DNA of 11,003 bases from an uncultured Bacilli bacterium (lineage in GTDB: Bacteria; Bacillota_I; Bacilli_A; RF39; UBA660), in the NCBI GenBank assembly GCA_934090595.1, contig CAKOJO010000035.1, positions 1-11,003 of the forward strand. The letters run 5' to 3'. Below, one piece after another: positions 1 through 6,947 of the stretch. Under the pieces are notes generated by a model. That model did no database searches. It was not told the DNA's origin and saw only the letters and a list, made by a program, of their open reading frames with translations. Each line of letters opens with the position of its first letter. Within the stretch, counting starts at the first letter, position 1. A program made the position numbers and the translations under genes.

Positions 1-72
1 TATATGTCTTTTATTTTATAAAAAAGTGTATATAATGCTTTACACATTACACACACTAAAAATTATACAACC

Positions 73-98
73 AAAATTTCTGATTATAGAAATTTTTT
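73..98 (+). terminator. Possible terminator hairpin of an upstream gene
   Basis: An 8-bp perfect inverted repeat (AAAATTTC at 73-80, GAAATTTT at 89-96) with an 8-base loop is followed by a T-rich stretch (93-106, interrupted by C). It would suit the end of a gene left of the window. The stem has only one G-C pair, so it is weak, and no coding sequence is visible in 1-72 to confirm a unit ending here. Confidence 0.35.
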
Positions 99-106
99 CT
101 TTTTAT

Positions 107-134
107 TTGACATTTATTTTTAATTGTGTATAAT
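107..134 (+). promoter_or_regulatory. Consensus sigma-A-type promoter of the LiaF-like operon
   Basis: TTGACA (107-112) and TATAAT (129-134) are both perfect matches, separated by 16 bp. Transcription should start near 141, which is the first base of the Shine-Dalgarno AGAGGTGA (141-148), so the leader would be about 12 bases. With such strong boxes the operon is probably expressed constitutively unless a repressor acts here. Confidence 0.85.
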
Positions 135-152
135 TAAGTTAGAGGTGATAAG

Positions 153-830
153 ATGAAGAATATTTCAAATACTTTATGGGGGATTGTTTTAATTGCTTTG
201 GGTCTTATTTTAGGACTTAATGCAACTGGTTTGGTTGATATTGATATATTTTTTGCTGGATGGTGGACACTTTTTATAATTGTTCCTTGTTTTATTGGTT
301 TATTTAGTGATGAGGATAAGACTGGTAGTTTTATTGGTTTATTAGTGGGAGTTTGTTTATTACTTGGGTGTCAAGGTATTATTGGTTTTGATATTTTATT
401 TAAGCTTATTGTACCTGTTATTCTTGTTATTATTGGGTTTTCTGTTATATTTAAGGATAAGGTGTCTAGTAAGGTAAGAAAAGAAGTTGAAAAGCTTAAT
501 AAAAAGGGTTCTAATAAGGAGTATTGTGCTACTTTTTCAGGGCAAGATTTAGATTTTTCTAATGAAGATTTTAGTGGTTGTGATATGACTGCGGTTTTTG
601 GAGGTATTAAGTGTAATCTTTCTAAGAGTAATATTAAGAAGGATGTTGTTGTAAATACTCTTAGTGTTTTTGGAGGTATTACTATTATTGTACCTAGTGA
701 TGTTAATGTTAAGGTTGTTTCTACTTCTATTTTTGGGGGAGTAGAAAAGAAGGAAAGAGATTTTGATTCAAAGAATAAGACTATTTATATTAATGCTACT
801 TGTTTATTTGGAGGAGTAGAGATTAAATGA
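153..830 (+). CDS. LiaF-like membrane protein (DUF5668-type N-terminus, LiaF-type C-terminus)
   Basis: A 225-residue membrane protein. Residues 1-100 hold about four hydrophobic segments (roughly 8-22, 37-51, 60-77, 80-100), resembling the LiaI/LiaF-type transmembrane region. After a charged linker (101-123), the C-terminal half carries four FGG motifs (149-151, 173-175, 194-196, 219-221) alternating with short beta-like strands, as in the C-terminal domain of LiaF, the inhibitor of the LiaRS envelope-stress system. The ATG at 153 follows AGAGGTGA by four bases and a consensus promoter. It is first in a two-gene operon and overlaps the next gene by ATGA. No NarL-type LiaR or LiaS lies beside it, so its regulatory partner, if any, is elsewhere or is the OmpR-type pair at 4359-6056 (inference). 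Family assignment is good; exact role is uncertain. Lysine codons are 18 AAG to 3 AAA by hand count. Confidence 0.8.
   Translation: MKNISNTLWGIVLIALGLILGLNATGLVDIDIFFAGWWTLFIIVPCFIGLFSDEDKTGSFIGLLVGVCLLLGCQGIIGFDILFKLIVPVILVIIGFSVIFKDKVSSKVRKEVEKLNKKGSNKEYCATFSGQDLDFSNEDFSGCDMTAVFGGIKCNLSKSNIKKDVVVNTLSVFGGITIIVPSDVNVKVVSTSIFGGVEKKERDFDSKNKTIYINATCLFGGVEIK
810..816 (+). promoter_or_regulatory. Shine-Dalgarno embedded in the last FGG motif
   Basis: GGAGGAG at 810-816 lies ten bases before the ATG at 827. The same bases encode the end of the fourth FGG motif (TTT GGA GGA GTA). The conserved protein repeat therefore doubles as the ribosome binding site of the next gene, which starts inside the ATGA overlap. 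This arrangement favours translational coupling. Confidence 0.7.
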
Positions 831-1609
831 GTAGTACTCAAAAGATAATTAAGTATTTTGGTATAGGAATTGCTTTTCTTTTAATATTTAGTATCTTTTC
901 TTTTTTAATTGAGATTGTTTTATCGATTGGTAATTCTTTTATACCTAATATTGAGCCTAGGAATGTTTCTTTGAATTCAAATTATTTGGATGTTTCTCTT
1001 AAGTTTAGTAGATTAGAGATTAAAAGTGGAGATAGTTTTGATGTTTCTACTGATAGCAAGTATATAAGTGTTAATAATGATAATAATAAGATTACTATAA
1101 AAGAAAAGGGGCATTTTAGTTTTAATATGTCAGATGTTGTTACTGTTATTGTTCCTTCATCTTATGTTTTTGATGATGTTGTTATTGATGCTGGTGCTGG
1201 TAGTGTTAGTATTGACAGACTTGTTACTAAGAATCTTTCATTTGATATTGGAGTGGGTAATGTAGTTATTAATGACTTAGTTGTTTATAATGATACTTCG
1301 ATTGATGGAGGAGCTGGTAAGTTTGTTATTAAGAATGGTGCGATTAATGATTTAGATTATGATATGGGTGCAGGTGATACCAATATTAATGCTTTTATTA
1401 AGGGTTCTAGTGAGATTGATTGTGGTGTTGGCAAGCTTGATCTTAATCTTTTAAATGATATGTCAGATTTATCTCTTGATTTATCTTTAGGAATTGGTTC
1501 TGTTAAGGTTAATGGGGATGATGTTGTTAAAGATAGTGTTTTAGGAACTGGTCGTAATGTTATTGAGATAGATGGTGGAGTAGGAGATATAAACATTAAT
1601 ACTAAATAG
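827..1609 (+). CDS. Membrane-anchored DUF4097-type beta-solenoid protein
   Basis: A 260-residue protein with one hydrophobic N-terminal segment (about 12-34) and no cleavage-like motif, so probably a signal anchor with the rest outside the membrane. Residues 45-110 are beta-rich. From 118 to the end there is a repeat with a G-(A/V/I)-G core at 123, 142, 162, 181, 200, 222 and 250, spaced 19-20 residues for the first five and then wider, each followed by a short V/I-rich strand. This is the look of DUF4097 'putative adhesin' proteins, which form beta-helical solenoids and often occur beside envelope-stress genes. The ATG overlaps the preceding stop (ATGA). The TAG stop lies in the terminator stem. 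Adhesion itself is not shown; a scaffold or sensor role next to the LiaF-like protein is equally possible. Confidence 0.75.
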   Translation: MSSTQKIIKYFGIGIAFLLIFSIFSFLIEIVLSIGNSFIPNIEPRNVSLNSNYLDVSLKFSRLEIKSGDSFDVSTDSKYISVNNDNNKITIKEKGHFSFNMSDVVTVIVPSSYVFDDVVIDAGAGSVSIDRLVTKNLSFDIGVGNVVINDLVVYNDTSIDGGAGKFVIKNGAINDLDYDMGAGDTNINAFIKGSSEIDCGVGKLDLNLLNDMSDLSLDLSLGIGSVKVNGDDVVKDSVLGTGRNVIEIDGGVGDININTK

Positions 1610-1635
1610 AAGTCTTTTGACTTTTATTTTTTTTT
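1604..1635 (+). terminator. Intrinsic terminator of the LiaF-like/DUF4097 operon
   Basis: An 11-bp stem (1604-1614 with 1619-1629, one G-U pair at 1609/1624) closes on a TTTT loop and runs into six further T's (1630-1635). The TAG stop of the preceding gene (1607-1609) is inside the 5' arm. Confidence 0.85.
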
Positions 1636-1662
1636 GTTTTTCTTTCATTTGATTCATTTTTT

Positions 1663-1671
1663 TGGTAAAAT
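1663..1671 (+). promoter_or_regulatory. Extended -10 promoter of ppdK
   Basis: TGG-TAAAAT (1663-1671) is an extended -10 element, six bases before the Shine-Dalgarno AGGAGGG (1678-1684); the predicted start is near 1678. No good -35 sits 17 bp upstream. A rival reading, TTGATT (1649-1654) with a 17-bp spacer and TATAGT (1672-1677), has better spacing. However, it would start transcription near 1684, inside the Shine-Dalgarno, and destroy it, so I prefer the first. Confidence 0.5.
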
Positions 1672-1689
1672 TATAGTAGGAGGGATAAT

Positions 1690-4305
1690 GTGAAATACGT
1701 ATATAGTTTTAAAGAAGGTAACAAGGATATGAAGAATATTCTTGGTGGTAAAGGTGCTAATCTTGCAGAAATGGTTGGTTTAGGGCTTCCTGTTCCTATG
1801 GGATTTACTGTTTCTTGTGATGCATGTTTAAGGTATTATGAAGATGATTGTAGTATTAATTCTTCGATTGAAGAGGAAATATTTAGTGAGATAAAAAAGC
1901 TTGAGGAGTATACTGGAAAAAAGTTTGGTGATTTGGAAAATCCTCTTTTAGTTAGTGTAAGAAGTGGAGCAAGGGTAAGTATGCCTGGGATGATGGATAC
2001 TGTTCTTAACTTGGGTCTTAATGATGAGGTTGTTAAATCATTTAGTGAGAAAACTTCGAATGGTAGATTTGTTTATGATAGTTATCGTCGTTTTATTCAA
2101 ATGTTTGCAGATGTAGTTATGGGGTTTCCTAAGTCTAGTTTTGAAAGACTTTTTGATAAGATAAAGGAAGATAAGGGTATTTCTGAGGATAGTGATTTGT
2201 CTTTATCTGATCTTATGGAAGTTGTTGATATTTATAAGAGTGAATATAAAAAGCTTGCGGGAGTGGATTTTCCTAGTGATCCTAAGGTTCAACTTCTTGA
2301 GGCTATTAAGGCTGTTTTTAGGTCTTGGAATAATGATAGAGCTATTTTTTATAGAAAGATGAATGAAATACCTGATTCTTGGGGTACTGCGGTTAATGTT
2401 CAAGAAATGGTTTATGGTAATTTGAATGATAATTCTGGTACTGGGGTTGCTTTTACTAGAAATCCTGCGACTGGTGAAGATGCTTTATTTGGTGAGTATT
2501 TGATTAATGCTCAAGGTGAGGATGTTGTTGCAGGTATTAGGACTCCACTTGGTATTGATACTTTAAAGGATGTAATGCCTGATTGTTATATGGAGTTTTG
2601 TAAGATATGTGATATTTTGGAAAAACATTATAAAGATATGCAAGATATGGAGTTTACTATTGAAAATGGAAAGCTTTATATGTTACAAACTAGAAATGGT
2701 AAGAGAACTGGTAAGGCTGCGGTTAAGATTGCAGTTGATATGGTTAATGAAGGTTTAATTACTAAGGAAGAAGCTCTTGTGAGGGTTGATGAAAAGTTGC
2801 TTGATAGCTTACTTCATGATACGTTTGATAATGAATCCCTTAAAAAAGGAAAAGTGATAGCTAAAGGACTTGCAGCTTCTCCTGGAGCGGCTTATGGTAA
2901 GATTATTTTTGATGTTAAAGATATAGAAAATAAAGATGATGATTATATTTTAGTAAAACTTGAAACAAGTCCTGAGGATATCGAAGGAATGGCAATATGT
3001 AATGGTATTCTTACAATTCGTGGTGGTATGACTTCTCATGCTGCAGTTGTTGCTCGTGGAATGGGTGCATGTTGTGTTTCTGGATGTGGTAGTTTAAGTA
3101 TTGATAGTGTTAATAAAACTCTTACATGCGAAGATGGTACAGTTCTTTCTATGGGAGATTATATTAGTTTAGATGGTTCGACTGGTCTTGTATATCTTGG
3201 AAAGATTGATACTGTTGCACCATCGATAAGTGGAGATTTTGAAACTTTTATGTTTTGGGCTGATAGTATTAGAAAGCTTGGTGTTAGAGCTAATGCTGAT
3301 AATTATAGAGATGCTAAAGTTGCTAGAGATTTTGGTGCAGAGGGTATTGGTCTTTGTAGAACTGAGCATATGTTCTTTGATGAGAGTAGAATATTTAGTT
3401 TTAGAAAGATGATTGTTTCTGAAACTAAGGAGCAAAGGGAAGAGGCTCTTATGGAAATTCTTCCATATCAAAAGAATGATTTTATGGATTTGTTTAATGT
3501 AATGAATGGTTATTCTGTTATTATTAGGCTTCTTGATCCACCTTTACATGAGTTTTTACCTAGTAAAGATAGTGATATTGCTACTTTGGCTGATTCTCTT
3601 GGTATTAGTGCTTCTGATTTAAAGAAGAAGATAGTTAGTTTGAAAGAGTTTAATCCAATGATGGGGCATCGTGGTTGTAGGCTTTCTATTACGTATCCTG
3701 AGATAGTTGTTATGCAAACTAAAGCAATTATTGGTGCCGCTATTGAGTGTAGTAAGAATGGAGTTGTTGTAAAACCTGAAATAATGGTTCCTTTAGTGGG
3801 AGATGTAAATGAATTAAAGTATATAAAAGATATTATTAAAGAAGTTGCAGATGATATGATTAGTTCTAGTGATGTTTCTATTAAATATATGATTGGTACA
3901 ATGATTGAGGTACCTAGAGCTACTGTTATGGCTGATGAGATTGCAAAGGAAGCAGAATTTTTCTCATTTGGTACAAATGATTTAACTCAAATGACTTATG
4001 GTTTTTCTCGTGATGATGCTTCAAAATTCTTGAATGATTATTATGATAAGAAGATTTTCTTAAATGATCCATTTATGAGACTTGATACTAATGGAGTTGG
4101 TTCTCTTATGAAGATTGCAATTGATAAAGCTAAGAGTGTTAATCCTGATATTGAACTTGGTATATGTGGTGAACATGGAGGAGATCCTTCTTCTGTTTAT
4201 TTCTGTAATGAATTAGGTCTTGATTATGTATCATGCAGTCCTTACCGTGTTGCAATAGCGCGTCTTGCTGCAGCAAAAAGTGTAATTCGTGAAAGATTAG
4301 ATTAG
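1690..4305 (+). CDS. ppdK: Pyruvate, phosphate dikinase
   Basis: A cytoplasmic 871-residue enzyme that interconverts pyruvate + ATP + phosphate with PEP + AMP + pyrophosphate. Length matches the family. The N-terminal ATP-grasp part shows GGKGANLAEM, SVRSGARVSMPGMMDT and GVAFTRNPATGE. The central swivelling domain has GGMTSHAAVVARG with the phospho-carrier His450 and the neighbouring Thr448, the residue modified by the PPDK regulatory protein in organisms that have it. The C-terminal PEP-binding barrel has GIGLCRTEHMFF, NPMMGHRGCRL, FGTNDLTQMTYG and LGICGEHGG with catalytic Cys826. It starts at GTG 1690, five bases after AGGAGGG; the ATG two bases upstream runs straight into TGA. It stands alone between its own promoter and terminator. 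In anaerobes it often works with pyrophosphate-dependent glycolysis. No regulatory-protein gene is in the window. No key residue is missing. Confidence 0.97.
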   Translation: MKYVYSFKEGNKDMKNILGGKGANLAEMVGLGLPVPMGFTVSCDACLRYYEDDCSINSSIEEEIFSEIKKLEEYTGKKFGDLENPLLVSVRSGARVSMPGMMDTVLNLGLNDEVVKSFSEKTSNGRFVYDSYRRFIQMFADVVMGFPKSSFERLFDKIKEDKGISEDSDLSLSDLMEVVDIYKSEYKKLAGVDFPSDPKVQLLEAIKAVFRSWNNDRAIFYRKMNEIPDSWGTAVNVQEMVYGNLNDNSGTGVAFTRNPATGEDALFGEYLINAQGEDVVAGIRTPLGIDTLKDVMPDCYMEFCKICDILEKHYKDMQDMEFTIENGKLYMLQTRNGKRTGKAAVKIAVDMVNEGLITKEEALVRVDEKLLDSLLHDTFDNESLKKGKVIAKGLAASPGAAYGKIIFDVKDIENKDDDYILVKLETSPEDIEGMAICNGILTIRGGMTSHAAVVARGMGACCVSGCGSLSIDSVNKTLTCEDGTVLSMGDYISLDGSTGLVYLGKIDTVAPSISGDFETFMFWADSIRKLGVRANADNYRDAKVARDFGAEGIGLCRTEHMFFDESRIFSFRKMIVSETKEQREEALMEILPYQKNDFMDLFNVMNGYSVIIRLLDPPLHEFLPSKDSDIATLADSLGISASDLKKKIVSLKEFNPMMGHRGCRLSITYPEIVVMQTKAIIGAAIECSKNGVVVKPEIMVPLVGDVNELKYIKDIIKEVADDMISSSDVSIKYMIGTMIEVPRATVMADEIAKEAEFFSFGTNDLTQMTYGFSRDDASKFLNDYYDKKIFLNDPFMRLDTNGVGSLMKIAIDKAKSVNPDIELGICGEHGGDPSSVYFCNELGLDYVSCSPYRVAIARLAAAKSVIRERLD

Positions 4306-4325
4306 AATCTAGTCTTTTTCTTTTT
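4292..4325 (+). terminator. Intrinsic terminator of ppdK
   Basis: A 10-bp stem (4292-4301 with 4308-4317, one T-G pair) with loop TTAGAA is followed by TT-C-TTTTT. The hairpin begins inside the last codons of ppdK and its TAG stop (4303-4305) lies in the loop. The -10 box of the next operon starts only 18 bases after the stem. Confidence 0.75.
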
Positions 4326-4331
4326 ATATTG

Positions 4332-4340
4332 TGTTATAAT
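4332..4340 (+). promoter_or_regulatory. Extended -10 promoter of the two-component operon
   Basis: TGT-TATAAT (4332-4340) is a perfect extended -10. The region 17 bp upstream (about 4312-4317, GTCTTT) is a poor -35 and lies within the ppdK terminator. The predicted start is near 4347, the first base of Shine-Dalgarno GAGGAG (4347-4352), giving a leader of about 12 bases. Confidence 0.7.
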
Positions 4341-4358
4341 GTTTTTGAGGAGATTTAT

Positions 4359-5036
4359 ATGAAAAAGATTTTAATTGTGGAAGATGATGAAAAGTTAAGA
4401 AATGAACTTGGAATATTTTTAAATAATAATGGTTATGAATCTAATAGTTTAAGTGTTTTTGATAATACTTTTCATGATATATTAAGAATTAATCCTGATC
4501 TTTTGCTTCTTGATATTAATTTGCCTGGTGCTGATGGAGAGTTTTTGTGTAAAGAAATAAGAAAGAAGTCTAATATGCCTATTATAATTATTACTAGTAG
4601 GGATAATGAAATAGATGAGTTACTTAGTATTAATAATGGTGCTGATCATTATATTACGAAACCTTTTAATATTCATATATTACTTGCTAAGATTAATTCT
4701 CTTTTAAGAAGGAGTGATATGGTTAGTGATGGTATTATTAATGCAGGTGATTTTTTATTAAATGTTGATAAGAGTACTATAGAAAAAGATGGTGTTGTTA
4801 TAGAACTTACTAAAAATGAGTTTAGGATTTTAAAGTATTTAGTACAGAATAGGGATAAGATTGTATCTCGTTATGATATAATGATGTGTTTATGGGATAG
4901 TGATGATTTTATTGGTGATAGTACTTTGACTGTTAATATTACTAGGGTAAGAAATAAGCTTGAGGAACTTGGTTTGAAAGAACTTCTTGAGACTAAAAGG
5001 GGACAAGGATATATATTAAAAAAGGGAGATAATTAG
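4359..5036 (+). CDS. OmpR-family response regulator, BceR/GraR-like
   Basis: A 225-residue cytoplasmic transcription factor. The receiver domain (about 1-115) shows the acidic pocket E8-D9-D10, phospho-acceptor Asp52 in LLLLDINLPG, Thr79 and the conserved Lys101 in ITKPF. The winged-helix DNA-binding domain (about 128-225) ends with TLTVNITRVRNKL and the wing GQGYIL. ATG 4359 is chosen: GAGGAG lies six bases upstream. An in-frame TTG at 4329 would add ten residues but would place the -10 box inside the gene. It is followed with no gap by the kinase gene (TAG then ATG at 5037) and a Bce-type transporter, which points to peptide-antibiotic response. The likely target is the repeat cluster at 6084-6120 (inference). 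It is not LiaR, which is NarL-type. Confidence 0.92.
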   Translation: MKKILIVEDDEKLRNELGIFLNNNGYESNSLSVFDNTFHDILRINPDLLLLDINLPGADGEFLCKEIRKKSNMPIIIITSRDNEIDELLSINNGADHYITKPFNIHILLAKINSLLRRSDMVSDGIINAGDFLLNVDKSTIEKDGVVIELTKNEFRILKYLVQNRDKIVSRYDIMMCLWDSDDFIGDSTLTVNITRVRNKLEELGLKELLETKRGQGYILKKGDN

Positions 5037-6056
5037 ATGAAGTTTACTTATTTTTTAAAAGAGAGATTAGTATCTATTTTTTTGATGTTGTTCGCTCTTG
5101 GAACGATTGAAATATTTTTAATGGTTTATTCTTTTAGTTTGTTTATAAAAATATATGTTTTTTTAGTTATTGTTTTATCTTATTTTATTGGTTCTTTTTA
5201 TGAGTATTATAAGAAAAAGAAGTTTTATGATAATTTAGTTAGTGTATTAGATAAGTTAGATGAGAAGTATTTGATTACTGAGATTGTTAAGAATCCTTCG
5301 TTTATTGAGGGAGATATTCTTTGTAATGTTTTAGAACAAGTTGATAAGTCTATGCATGAGAATGTTAATAAATATAAATATATGCAAGAGGATTATAAAG
5401 AGTATATTGAGTTATGGATTCATGAGATAAAGATTCCTATTGCTACTTCAAAGATGATTGTTGAGAATAATAAGAATGATGTTACTAAGAGTATTTTGGA
5501 GGAGTTAGATAGGATTGAGAATTATATTGAACAGGTTTTGTTTTATGCTAGGAGTAATACTGTAGAGAAGGATTATTATATTAAAAGGTGTAATTTAAGA
5601 AGTATAGTTAATGATAGTATTAGGAAGAATAAGACTTCTTTGATACAGGAGAGGGTTAATCTTGATATACATGATCTTGATAATTTTGTTAACACTGATA
5701 GTAAATGGATAGTTTTTATACTTAATCAGATTATACAGAATAGTATAAAGTATAGAAATAGTGATGTTTTATTAAATATAGAGATTTATAGTGTTTTAAA
5801 TAAAGATAATGTTGTTTTATATATAAAAGATAATGGAATAGGAATTAAAGATAGTGAGATTTCTAGAGTGTTTGATAAAGGTTTTTGTGGGACTAATGGA
5901 AGAATAGGTTTAAAGAAGTCTACTGGAATTGGTTTATATTTATGTAAAAAGTTATGTGATAGACTTAATGTTTCAATTGAGGTTAGTTCTGTTTTAGGAA
6001 ATGGTACGTGTGTTAAGTTGGTTTTTCCTAATAGTAGTTTTGTGGAGTTAAAATAG
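5037..6056 (+). CDS. Intramembrane-sensing histidine kinase, BceS-like
   Basis: A 339-residue membrane kinase. Two N-terminal helices (about 13-31 and 36-55) are separated by only a few residues, so there is no external sensor domain; this is the hallmark of BceS-type kinases, which read their transporter instead of the drug. The dimerisation domain carries phospho-acceptor His129 in HEIKIPI and the family-typical RIENYIEQVLFYARS. The ATPase domain has the N box (Asn235), the G1 box DNGIGI (Asp265), VFDKGFCG and the G2 box STGIGLYL (295-302). It starts at ATG 5037 immediately after the regulator's stop; GGGAG at 5024-5028 is the ribosome site. It is co-transcribed with the regulator but ended by its own hairpin, so the transporter is a separate unit. 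All catalytic residues are present. Confidence 0.93.
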   Translation: MKFTYFLKERLVSIFLMLFALGTIEIFLMVYSFSLFIKIYVFLVIVLSYFIGSFYEYYKKKKFYDNLVSVLDKLDEKYLITEIVKNPSFIEGDILCNVLEQVDKSMHENVNKYKYMQEDYKEYIELWIHEIKIPIATSKMIVENNKNDVTKSILEELDRIENYIEQVLFYARSNTVEKDYYIKRCNLRSIVNDSIRKNKTSLIQERVNLDIHDLDNFVNTDSKWIVFILNQIIQNSIKYRNSDVLLNIEIYSVLNKDNVVLYIKDNGIGIKDSEISRVFDKGFCGTNGRIGLKKSTGIGLYLCKKLCDRLNVSIEVSSVLGNGTCVKLVFPNSSFVELK

Positions 6057-6083
6057 TACTTTTTTTACAGTACTTTTTATTTT
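6051..6083 (+). terminator. Terminator of the two-component operon
   Basis: AGTACT at 6055-6060 pairs with AGTACT at 6069-6074 across an 8-base loop. After one mismatch, AAA/TTT extends the stem (6051-6053 with 6076-6078). Then follows TTTTATTTT. The kinase's TAG stop (6054-6056) falls in the 5' arm. It is weaker than the other terminators, so some read-through into the transporter genes is possible. Confidence 0.6.
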
Positions 6084-6120
6084 AATGTTACAAAAATGTA
6101 GGATTAATGTAGTGTTAATC
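6084..6120 (+). promoter_or_regulatory. Candidate operator for the response regulator
   Basis: AATGT occurs at 6084, 6095 and 6106, exactly 11 bp apart, so all three face the same side of the helix. This is how OmpR-family dimers typically bind. Overlapping these are TTACA-AAAA-TGTAG (6088-6101), close to the inverted-repeat sites known for Bce-type regulators, and a perfect GATTAA/TTAATC pair (6102-6107, 6115-6120). The block ends just before the expected -35 position of the transporter promoter, the usual place for an activator. Binding by the 4359-5036 product is inferred. Confidence 0.6.
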
Positions 6121-6145
6121 GATGGTTGTTTCTTTTATATTTTAT

Positions 6146-6151
6146 TATAAT
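6146..6151 (+). promoter_or_regulatory. -10 box of the transporter promoter, weak -35
   Basis: TATAAT (6146-6151) is perfect, but the -35 position 17 bp upstream (6123-6128, TGGTTG) does not match TTGACA. That is typical of an activator-dependent promoter. The predicted start is near 6158, leaving about 22 bases before ATG 6180, with Shine-Dalgarno AAAGGAAGGAAG at 6164-6175. Confidence 0.65.
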
Positions 6152-6179
6152 TGATGTGTAATGAAAGGAAGGAAGTTAT

Positions 6180-6947
6180 ATGGAAAATATATTAGAGGTT
6201 AAAAATATTGAAAAGTATTATGGTAATAGGTCTAATTTGACTAAGGCTATAGATAATATTAGTTTTAATGTATCAAAGGGTGAGTTTGTAGGTATTATGG
6301 GAGCTTCAGGAAGTGGTAAGACTACTCTTTTGAATTGTATATCTACGATTGATAAGGTTACTACTGGGCATATTTTTATAAATAAGAATGATATTACTAA
6401 GCTTACTGGTAATAGACTTAATAAGTTTAGAAGGGATGAACTTGGTTTTATATTTCAGGATTTTAATTTGCTTGATACTCTTACTGCTTATGAGAATATT
6501 GCTCTTGCTCTTACTATTTTGAAAGTTAATTATAATGAAATAGATAAGAGGGTAAAGGATATAGCTAAAAAGTTAGAGATTACTAATATTTTAGATAAGT
6601 ATCCTTATCAATTGTCTGGTGGTCAAAAGCAAAGGGTTGCTTCTGCTAGAGCGATAATTACTAATCCTAAGCTTATTCTTGCTGATGAACCTACTGGTGC
6701 TTTGGATTCTAAGTCTGCGAAAAAGTTACTTGATAGTTTTGTTACTTTGAATGATGAACTTGGCGCTACTATTTTGATGGTTACTCATGATGCTTTTACT
6801 GCTAGTTATGCAGATCGTATTATTTTTATTAAAGATGGTAAGATTTTTAATGAGTTAGTAAAGGGTAGTGATAGTAGAAAACAATTCTTCGAGAAGATAA
6901 TTGAGGTTCAAACACTTCTTGGAGGTGAGTTAAATGATGTTATTTAA
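6180..6947 (+). CDS. ABC transporter ATPase, BceA-like
   Basis: A 255-residue ATP-binding subunit acting on the inner face of the membrane. Motifs in order: Walker A GASGSGKTT (41-49), Q-loop Gln93 in FIFQDFNLLD, signature LSGGQ (145-149), Walker B LILADE (165-170) with catalytic Glu170, D-loop GALD (173-176) and switch His203 in VTHD. The spacing and the FNLLDTLTAYENIALAL stretch are those of the MacB/LolD/BceA group that works with FtsX-type permeases and uses ATP to move or free lipid-bound peptides instead of importing substrates. It starts at ATG 6180 after AAGGAAGG. Its 3' end overlaps the permease gene by 14 bases, so the two are translationally linked. The operon follows the BceRS-like pair, behind its own promoter and operator. 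Confidence 0.95.
   Translation: MENILEVKNIEKYYGNRSNLTKAIDNISFNVSKGEFVGIMGASGSGKTTLLNCISTIDKVTTGHIFINKNDITKLTGNRLNKFRRDELGFIFQDFNLLDTLTAYENIALALTILKVNYNEIDKRVKDIAKKLEITNILDKYPYQLSGGQKQRVASARAIITNPKLILADEPTGALDSKSAKKLLDSFVTLNDELGATILMVTHDAFTASYADRIIFIKDGKIFNELVKGSDSRKQFFEKIIEVQTLLGGELNDVI
6921..6928 (+). promoter_or_regulatory. Shine-Dalgarno of the permease inside the ATPase gene
   Basis: GGAGGTGA (6921-6928) is coding sequence for a Gly-Gly-Glu near the ATPase C-terminus. It precedes two consecutive ATGs, at 6934 (5 bases) and 6937 (8 bases). Either could serve as the start; the choice changes the protein by one Met. Confidence 0.75.

Noticed and set aside
31..36. TATAAT at 31-36 as a second promoter for the LiaF-like operon
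   Set aside because: No recognisable -35 at 16-18 bp upstream and no TGn extension; a hairpin (73-96) would lie between it and the gene.
1357..1596. Minus-strand open frame opposite the DUF4097-type gene
   Set aside because: Low-complexity Ser/Thr/Pro/Leu translation that mirrors the repeats of the real gene, with no promoter or ribosome site of its own.
2203..2403. Minus-strand open frame within ppdK
   Set aside because: Lies fully inside a conserved enzyme gene; the translation is Ile/Asn/Arg-rich shadow sequence with no domain look.
3169..3471. Open frames on both strands within ppdK (minus 3169-3471, plus 3230-3412)
   Set aside because: Both overlap the conserved PEP-binding region of PPDK and have biased, low-complexity translations.
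4329..4358. In-frame TTG start that would add ten residues to the response regulator
   Set aside because: It would place the TATAAT box (4335-4340) and the Shine-Dalgarno (4347-4352) inside the gene; the ATG at 4359 has ideal spacing and the usual MKKILIVEDD start.
4359..6056. LiaRS identity for the two-component pair, because a LiaF-like gene is nearby
   Set aside because: The regulator has an OmpR-type winged helix, not a NarL-type domain, and the kinase has the BceS motif set and HEIKIPI box; the neighbouring transporter also fits Bce.
6084..6120. CRISPR-like short repeats
   Set aside because: The repeated unit is only five bases with no spacers of CRISPR length; it fits a transcription-factor site.
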